Shown here piece after piece: positions 59,094 through 64,000 of a stretch of 64,000 nt of DNA (its first letter is position 1; every line of letters starts with the position of its first letter). The DNA comes from Burkholderia thailandensis E264 (lineage in GTDB: Bacteria > Pseudomonadota > Gammaproteobacteria > Burkholderiales > Burkholderiaceae). The notes below the pieces were generated by a model. It saw only the letters and a program-made list of their open reading frames with translations, was not told the DNA's origin and made no database searches. The translations under genes and the position numbers were made by a program. The DNA is taken from the NCBI RefSeq assembly GCF_000012365.1, contig NC_007650.1:496001-560000 (forward strand). Reading direction: 5' to 3'.

Positions 59094-59128
59094 GCGGCCG
59101 GCCCGGCATCGGGCGCGGCCGCTTTTTT
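59094..59128 (+). terminator. Intrinsic terminator of lysP
   Basis: Stem GCGGCCG-GCCCG / CGGGC-CGGCCGC (one bulged G) around loop GCAT, followed by six T residues. The final GCTTTTTT is the target site duplicated by the ISL3-family element. Confidence 0.92.
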
Positions 59129-60433
59129 GGTTCATCGCAGAAAACCGTGGAGCCTTGGAGAACGATTGCGTAACCTGACGCCTGATTTTATGGATGTCAG
59201 GAGGCGGAATTGCTCGATCGCAAGGCACTTCAGGCACTAGGTTGCTGGACAGGCTATCGGCTGGAGCGGGTGGAGTGGCCGCAGGGCGATAGCCGCACGC
59301 TGTCGCTCTACCTGAAGCCGGTCAGTCGGATCATGTACTGCGAGCAATGCGGTGCGCGTTGCCAGCAGATTCATGAAACGACCGTACGGCGGGTACGTGA
59401 TCTGCCGTTGTTCGAGTACCGGGTGGTGCTGCACGTGCCTCGACGCCGAGTCTGGTGCGAACGCTGCGGCGCAGCGCGGCTGGAGAAGCTGGACTGGCTG
59501 GGCCGCTACCAGCGGGTGACGGAGCGGTTTGCCCAGGCCTGCGAGAAGTTGCTGCAGGCCGCCAGCGTACAGGCCGTGGCGGCCTTCTACGATCTGGGCT
59601 GGCACACGGTCAAATCGATCGACAAGATGCGCTTGCGCGCGCGCGTGGCCGAACCGGACTGGTCGACGATCCGTTATCTGGCGATGGACGAGTTCGCGCT
59701 CCATAAAGGCCATCGCTACGCCACGGTGGTGGTTGATCCGATCGGCCGGCAGGTCCTCTGGGTTGGGCCCGGACGGTCACGCGAGACGGCGCGCGCCTTC
59801 TTCGAACAACTCCCCGAAGGCGTGGCCGAGCGCATCGAAGCGGTCGCAATCGACATGACCACGGCCTATGAGCTGGAGATCAAGGAACAGTGCCCGCAGG
59901 CGGAAATCGTCTTTGACCTGTACCACGTCGTGGCCAAGTACGGTCGCGAGGTGATCGATCGGGTACGGGTGGATCAGGCCAACCAACTGCGACATGACAA
60001 GCCGGCCCGCAAGGTTCTGAAGTCCAGTCGCTGGTTGCTGCTGCGCAACCGTCATAACCTGAAGCCAGAACAGGCCGTGCATCTGAAGGAACTGCTGGCG
60101 GCCAATCAGTCGCTGTTATGCGTCTATGTGCTGCGCGACGAGCTCAAACGGCTCTGGTTCTACCGCAAGCCGGCCTGCGCGGAAAAGGCTTGGGGGCAAT
60201 GGTTCGAACAGGCTCAGCAAAGCGGGATCGCCGCCTTGCAAAAGTTCGCCCAGCGCTTGCAGGGTTACTGGCACGGAATCGTGGCCCGCTGCCGCCATCC
60301 GCTCAATACCAGCGTCGTCGAAGGCATCAACAACACGATCAAGGTCATCAAGCGCCGAGCTTACGGGTACCGCGACGAGCAATACTTCTTCCTCAAGATC
60401 CGCGCCGCGTTCCCCGGGATTCCGCGATGAACC
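59129..60433 (+). mobile_element. ISL3-family insertion sequence (complete)
   Basis: 1305-bp element. The left end reads GGTTCATCGCAGAAAACCG and the right end, inverted, GGTTCATCGCGGAATCCCG, a 19-bp imperfect terminal repeat. An exact 8-bp target duplication GCTTTTTT flanks it (59121-59128 and 60434-60441), the size expected for ISL3. The single transposase gene is intact. The insertion point is the T tract of the lysP terminator, leaving the hairpin on the left side intact. Confidence 0.95.
59210..60430 (+). CDS. ISL3-family transposase
   Basis: 406 residues. An N-terminal zinc-finger region (YCEQCGARCQQIH and WCERCGAARLEKLDW) precedes an HTH (AVAAFYDLGWHTVKSIDKMR). The DDE core has its first Asp in YLAMDEFALHKGH, the second in AVAIDMTTAYE with FDLYHVVAKYG, and the Glu near TSVVEGINNTIKVIKRRAYG. 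The start is TTG 59210 with an excellent AGGAGG ribosome site. Full length and undisrupted. Confidence 0.95.
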   Translation: MLDRKALQALGCWTGYRLERVEWPQGDSRTLSLYLKPVSRIMYCEQCGARCQQIHETTVRRVRDLPLFEYRVVLHVPRRRVWCERCGAARLEKLDWLGRYQRVTERFAQACEKLLQAASVQAVAAFYDLGWHTVKSIDKMRLRARVAEPDWSTIRYLAMDEFALHKGHRYATVVVDPIGRQVLWVGPGRSRETARAFFEQLPEGVAERIEAVAIDMTTAYELEIKEQCPQAEIVFDLYHVVAKYGREVIDRVRVDQANQLRHDKPARKVLKSSRWLLLRNRHNLKPEQAVHLKELLAANQSLLCVYVLRDELKRLWFYRKPACAEKAWGQWFEQAQQSGIAALQKFAQRLQGYWHGIVARCRHPLNTSVVEGINNTIKVIKRRAYGYRDEQYFFLKIRAAFPGIPR

Positions 60434-60534
60434 GCTTTTTTTTTGTTTGCGTTGCCCGTCGCGCCGGTGTTTGGGCTCGACGGCGCGCGTGGCGCGTCGT
60501 GAACGCCGCGCGAGCGGACGCGGCGCTTGCCGCG

Positions 60535-61587
60535 TCAAGCGCGGCGATGCGCACGCGCGTCGCGCCATCGTGCGAGCGGGCGCGTGGCGAGCCAGTGCGT
60601 CGCGAGCACGAACGCGACGCCGATCAGGCCGCCCGCCAGTACGTTGACGACGCGCTCGACGGCGATCGCCGCGGACTGCTGCGCGACCCACGATGCACAT
60701 GCGATGCACGCGCAGCGCGCGCCGAAGCCGCTCGCGTAATGGCGGAACGCGACGAGCGTGAGCGCCGACGCGAGCGTCGCGAGCGTGTAGACGAGCGCGC
60801 CCTGCGGCAGCGCGTAGCCGGCCGCGAGGCCGAGCGGCACGCCGACGAGCGCGCCGAGGCCGCGATCGCGCAGCTTCAGGTGCGCGGTGGCCGCATCGCC
60901 GGTCACGACGCTCGCGGCGGACCAGATCGCCCATTGTCCGTTGTCGATGCGCCGCCATTCGACGAGCAGCGCGGCGACGGCCACCGCGAGCGCGACCGCG
61001 ACGATTGCCTGCATCGCATTGCCCCACGCGGCGGGCCGGCCGAGATCGCGCGCGTCGCGCCAGCCCGAGAGCGCGTGCAGGCGCCGCGCCGCAGGCACGC
61101 CGCGCAGCGTCGCGATGCATGACAGCGCGATGGGCGGCAGCATCGCCGCGCACAGATAGGGAACGAGCCGGGGCGCCGAAAGATGCGCGGCGGCGGCTTC
61201 GCAGGTCAGATACAGCGACGGGATGAAGACGAAGTTGCCGAGCGAGCGCAGCCGCGCGCCGAAGCGCGACAGCGCGACGGCCGCCGCCGCGAGCGCCGCG
61301 CAGCCGGCGACGAACGCCGGCCATGCGTTCAGCGCGCATGACAGCGACAGGAAGCCGGCGATGATCGCCGCGCCCTGCGCGAGCGCGCCGAGCGGCGCGA
61401 TGCCGACGCGCTCGACGGCGATCGCGATCGCGATCGTCGCGATCGACGCGAGCAGCCAGCGCGCATCGCCGGTTGCGCCGTACAGCGCGATCGTCGGCGC
61501 GCAAACGACGAGCGTGCGGCCGAGCGTCGGCAGGTCGAACGCGGCGCCGATCCGGGCGGCGAGCGCGCCGCGCCGCGCGCGGCTCAT
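60535..61587 (-). CDS. FUSC-family membrane protein (aromatic acid exporter-like)
   Basis: 350-residue inner-membrane protein with about ten hydrophobic helices in two groups separated by a more polar middle (residues ~160-205). The second group contains AIWSAASVVTGDAATAHLKL followed by RDRGLGALVGVPLG, matching the FUSC/ArAE core (T-x-R-x-x-G-T-x-x-G). Unlike full-length PET/fusaric-acid proteins it lacks the large C-terminal cytoplasmic domain. Third gene of an operon with MarR and isochorismatase-like genes, suggesting export of an aromatic or salicylate-type compound. Confidence 0.82.
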   Translation of the reverse strand: MSRARRGALAARIGAAFDLPTLGRTLVVCAPTIALYGATGDARWLLASIATIAIAIAVERVGIAPLGALAQGAAIIAGFLSLSCALNAWPAFVAGCAALAAAAVALSRFGARLRSLGNFVFIPSLYLTCEAAAAHLSAPRLVPYLCAAMLPPIALSCIATLRGVPAARRLHALSGWRDARDLGRPAAWGNAMQAIVAVALAVAVAALLVEWRRIDNGQWAIWSAASVVTGDAATAHLKLRDRGLGALVGVPLGLAAGYALPQGALVYTLATLASALTLVAFRHYASGFGARCACIACASWVAQQSAAIAVERVVNVLAGGLIGVAFVLATHWLATRPLARWRDARAHRRA

Positions 61588-61609
61588 GCAGGCCTCGCGC
61601 GAGCCGCGC

Positions 61610-62182
61610 TCACAGCGCCGCGAGATCGTCGACCGTGACGATCCGCGCGATGCCGCGCAGCGCGTCGATCGAGCGCTGATGCTCGTCTTCCGTCGCGGCG
61701 GCGCACGCGTCTTCGAGCACGAGCACTTCGTAGTCGCGATCGTGCGCGTCGCGAGCCGCGGCCTGCACCGCCCACGTCGTGCTGACGCCCGCGACGATCA
61801 CGCGCTCGATCCGGTGCGCGCGCAGCGCGGCTTCGAGGCGCGTCGCGTAGAACGCGCTCACGCGCGGCTTGACGACGACGAGCTGCACGGCGTCCGCGTC
61901 GAGATCCGGGTGAAACGCCGTGCCGGGGCCGCTCAGATCGAGCGCGCCGAACTCCTTCGCACGGCCGAACATCGGCGAATGCGCGGGCAAGTCCGCGTAG
62001 CCGGGCTCGAAGCCGACCTTGACGCCGATGCGCAGCCAGTCTTTCCGCTTCGCGGCGGCGAGCGCGCGGTTGAAGCGGCCGACGACGTCGCGCTGCGCGG
62101 CGTGCGCGGCGCTGCGGGCGATCTTGCCGGCGGGATGCATGATGTCGACGATGTAGTCGAGGCCGATCAATGCGGTGTTCAT
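61610..62182 (-). CDS. Isochorismatase-like hydrolase lacking the catalytic cysteine
   Basis: 190-residue alpha/beta protein of the isochorismatase-like superfamily. Asp9 (LIGLDY) and Lys105 (VVKPRVSAF) match two members of the D-K-C triad. The expected cysteine in G-V-x-T-x-x-C-V is alanine (AGVSTTWAVQ, Ala138). This rules out the ordinary cysteine-hydrolase (nicotinamidase-type) mechanism; true isochorismatases also lack the cysteine. Coupled to the MarR gene by an ATGA overlap. Substrate unknown, probably a chorismate-derived or amide compound. Confidence 0.85.
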   Translation of the reverse strand: MNTALIGLDYIVDIMHPAGKIARSAAHAAQRDVVGRFNRALAAAKRKDWLRIGVKVGFEPGYADLPAHSPMFGRAKEFGALDLSGPGTAFHPDLDADAVQLVVVKPRVSAFYATRLEAALRAHRIERVIVAGVSTTWAVQAAARDAHDRDYEVLVLEDACAAATEDEHQRSIDALRGIARIVTVDDLAAL

Positions 62183-62664
62183 CGTGAGCTCCTGGGGGAG
62201 GGGGCGGGCGGCGCGGCGCTTGCCGCTTCGTCGAATCGCGCGAGGCGTTCGAGCAGCGGGCCGGCGGCGGCGAGCAGCGCGCGTTCGTCGGCGTTCAGGC
62301 ATGCTTGCATCGCGTGCACGAGCCATTCCTCGCGCTTCGCGCGGTTGCCGTACAGCATCTGCTTGCCGATCGCGGTCAGCGTCACGCGGCTCCTGCGCCC
62401 ATCGGCCGGGTCCGCATGACGCTGGATCAGGCCGGCGCCATCGAGCTCGCGCAGCAGCGCGGCGAGATTCGACGAGCGCATTCGCTCGGCCGACGCGAGC
62501 TCGGACGGCGTGACGTTGCCGCCGAGACGATCGATCGCGCCGAGGACGACCAGTTGTGAGAACTGCACGGGATCGGCCTGCGCCTCGCGACGCAGACGCC
62601 GGTTGAGCGCTGTGATGTGGCCGCGCAGGCGGGAAGCTTGCTGGAGGTGCTGGGCGGTGATCAT
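62179..62664 (-). CDS. MarR-family transcriptional regulator
   Basis: 161 residues from ATG 62664. The winged helix-turn-helix lies at about residues 40-110, with TPSELASAERMRSSNLAALL as the recognition HTH and RHADPADGRRSRVTLTAIGK as the wing (D-x-R-S motif D-G-R-R-S-R). It heads the MarR/isochorismatase/FUSC operon and probably represses it through the AT-rich palindromes just upstream (62677-62698), relieving repression when an aromatic ligand binds. Confidence 0.9.
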   Translation of the reverse strand: MITAQHLQQASRLRGHITALNRRLRREAQADPVQFSQLVVLGAIDRLGGNVTPSELASAERMRSSNLAALLRELDGAGLIQRHADPADGRRSRVTLTAIGKQMLYGNRAKREEWLVHAMQACLNADERALLAAAGPLLERLARFDEAASAAPPAPSPRSSR

Positions 62665-63031
62665 GTTTGCTACTTTAATATAGCTATATTTGTATAGCAA
62701 TATCGGGAGCCGATCGAAAGCGGCGGATATTGCGGCGCCCGACGTTGCGCGGTGCCCATGCCTGCGGCGGCGCGGTCATCGTGCGCGCGGCGCGGCGTGC
62801 GGCCGTTCGCATTCGGGCGAGCAGGCGAATACCGAGACGGCACTCTATGCCTACCAAGCGCTTGTTGGGTTGCCTTATCGTTTATCGGTTTTCCATCGAC
62901 GGCGATTCGCGCGGCCGACCGCGCGGCGGATCGAGCGCGATGCAGCGGTTGAATCGTGTGAATGCCGAATGCGCGCCGGCCGGGCTGCGCGCGGCGTGCG
63001 AACCGTCGTTCGAGCCAACGAGGAGCAGGCG
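62665..63031. other. Divergent region between the MarR operon and the esterase gene
   Basis: About 370 bp. The left 35 bp hold the AT-rich MarR operator; the rest is GC-rich with no accepted gene. An esterase-frame extension through this region has no ribosome site. Confidence 0.45.
62677..62698. promoter_or_regulatory. Candidate MarR operator (two overlapping palindromes)
   Basis: AATATAGCTATATT (62677-62690) is a perfect 14-bp palindrome. It overlaps GCTATA-TTTG-TATAGC (62683-62698), a second perfect inverted repeat. It lies 13 bp upstream of the MarR start, in an AT-rich island within GC-rich DNA. Confidence 0.75.
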
Positions 63032-63910
63032 ATGCTGACAGGGGGGATGTTGATCGGATCGGCCGTGACGCTCGGCGTGTGGGCCGGCCGCCATCCGTTG
63101 GCCGTGCTGAACGCGGCCGCTCGCCGTCCGACGTTCGTCGGCCGGTTCGACATCGCGTACGGCGCGGGGCCGCGTCGCGCGCTCGACATCTATTTGCCGG
63201 CTGACCGCTGCGCGCCGACTGCGGGCGGCGGCTTGCCGATCGTCGTGTTCTTCTACGGCGGCAGCTGGCGGCGCGGCCGGCGAGGCGACTACCGGTTCGT
63301 CGGCGAGGCGCTTGCGTCGCGCGGCTGCGTCGTCGCGATTCCCGATTACCGGCTTTATCCGGATGCGGTGTTCCCGGATTTCGTCGAGGACGCGGCCGCA
63401 GCGGTGCGCTGGGCGTGCGATCACGCGGCCGAGCTCGGCGCGGACCCGCGCCGCGTATACGTCACCGGCCATTCCGCGGGTGCGCAGATCGCGACGCTGC
63501 TCGCGACCGACGGCCGCTTTCTCCGCGCGCACGGTCTCGACAAGCGCGATCTCGCGGGCGTGGTCGGGCTCGCCGGTCCGTACGATTTCCTGCCGCTCAA
63601 CGATGCGACGCTCGAGCGGATCTTTCCCGAGCCGGTGCGCGACGCGAGCCAGCCGATCCGCTTCGTCGACGGCAGCGAGCCGCCGATGCTGCTCGCATCG
63701 GGCTTGCGCGACGCGACGGTCAAGCCGGGCAACACCGCGCGATTCGCCGCGCGCGTCGCCGCCGCGGGCGGCGCGGTGCAGGTAAGGCTCTATCCGGGAA
63801 TCGGGCATGCGCTGCTCGTCGGCGCGTTCGGCTTGCCGTTGCGGCGCTTCCTGCCGGTGCTCGATGACGTTGCCGCATTCGTGCGCGGCGCGCCGCGCGC
63901 CCGGACGTGA
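63032..63910 (+). CDS. Alpha/beta-hydrolase esterase (HSL/BD-FAE-like)
   Basis: 292 residues. An N-terminal hydrophobic segment (MLTGGMLIGSAVTLGVWAG) may be a membrane anchor or signal. The oxyanion strand is VVFFYGGSW, where Tyr replaces the usual His of HGGG. The nucleophile elbow is VTGHSAGAQIA (Ser148), the acid is probably Asp in LASGLRDATV, and the His is in YPGIGHALL. Resembles carboxylesterases and kynurenine formamidase-like enzymes. AGGAG lies upstream of ATG 63032. Confidence 0.85.
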   Translation: MLTGGMLIGSAVTLGVWAGRHPLAVLNAAARRPTFVGRFDIAYGAGPRRALDIYLPADRCAPTAGGGLPIVVFFYGGSWRRGRRGDYRFVGEALASRGCVVAIPDYRLYPDAVFPDFVEDAAAAVRWACDHAAELGADPRRVYVTGHSAGAQIATLLATDGRFLRAHGLDKRDLAGVVGLAGPYDFLPLNDATLERIFPEPVRDASQPIRFVDGSEPPMLLASGLRDATVKPGNTARFAARVAAAGGAVQVRLYPGIGHALLVGAFGLPLRRFLPVLDDVAAFVRGAPRART

Positions 63911-63964
63911 GCGCGGCCGCGAACGAGGGCGCAACCGGGTTGCGACGCGCGGGCGCGGCGGCGC

Positions 63965-64000
63965 TCAGCCCTGATCGCCGCCGCCGACGGGCAGCACCGA
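63965..64000 (-). CDS. C-terminus of a gene leaving the window
   Basis: A minus-strand frame open from the right edge ends at TGA 63967-63965, encoding SVLPVGGGDQG at its C-terminus. Eleven residues are too few to identify; orientation and stop are only suggestive. Confidence 0.3.
   Translation of the reverse strand, partial: SVLPVGGGDQG

Overview
The window looks like chromosome 2 of a member of the Burkholderia pseudomallei group. GC content is very high (about 68% by eye), codon third positions are almost all G/C, operons are tightly packed with ATGA/GTGA overlaps, and it carries the second, N-type ATPase operon (order D-C-Q-R-B-E-F-A-G) typical of these species. Species is inferred from protein and operon resemblance only; no database search was possible.

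Layout. 1-84: start of a small gene leaving the window. 781-4939: pyrimidine salvage (deoA, cdd), a three-BON-domain protein and a PfkB sugar-phosphate kinase separated by a 7-bp tandem repeat. 5281-9663 (minus): ackA, a MaoC-phosphotransacetylase fusion and a PHA-synthase-like hydrolase. 10003-16977: nine-gene N-ATPase operon. 17183-19392: adhP, a hypothetical gene and a DUF1269 protein. 19718-26266: a mosaic, lower-GC segment with an IS256-family element, a candidate type III effector behind a textbook PIP box, a divergent AraC regulator/P450 pair, a gene remnant and an IS5-family element. 26266-33982: a YhhJ/RbbA/HlyD/NodT exporter with a divergent TetR regulator. 34198-39330: uspA, a small membrane protein and a second MacB/DevCA-type exporter with HlyD and NodT partners. 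39360-45078: polysaccharide deacetylase, chemoreceptor, and a cysC/sulfotransferase pair. 45348-55387: second BON protein, small proteins, LOG-family protein, ribosome hibernation factor, cytochrome c, DUF3562/alcohol dehydrogenase pair, an FNR/Anr regulator, acetoacetyl-CoA reductase and an MBL-fold RNase. 56049-63910: metal-dependent hydrolase, lysP, an ISL3-family element, a MarR/isochorismatase/FUSC operon and an esterase.

How the genes work together. The main unifying signal is fourteen FNR/Anr-type boxes (TTGAY-N4-RTCAA, nine perfect) in the intergenic spaces. At most of them a -10-like hexamer lies about 31 bp from the box centre, the geometry of class II FNR promoters. The putative regulator, with four Cys in the FNR spacing and an E-x2-S-R recognition helix, is encoded at 51304-52086. 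The inferred targets form a low-oxygen/persistence programme: substrate-level ATP from acetyl phosphate, alcohol dehydrogenases, PHA metabolism, universal stress protein, BON proteins, ribosome hibernation and an RNase. This resembles what I recall being described as the low-oxygen-activated (lxa) locus of B. cenocepacia.

The most novel single item is the gene at 21513-22331. It is a lower-GC orphan with an exact TTCGC-N15-TTCGC PIP box and a -10 element 31 bp downstream. Its N-terminus is disordered and it has a short motif reminiscent of ADP-ribosyltransferase folds, which makes it a candidate undescribed type III effector.
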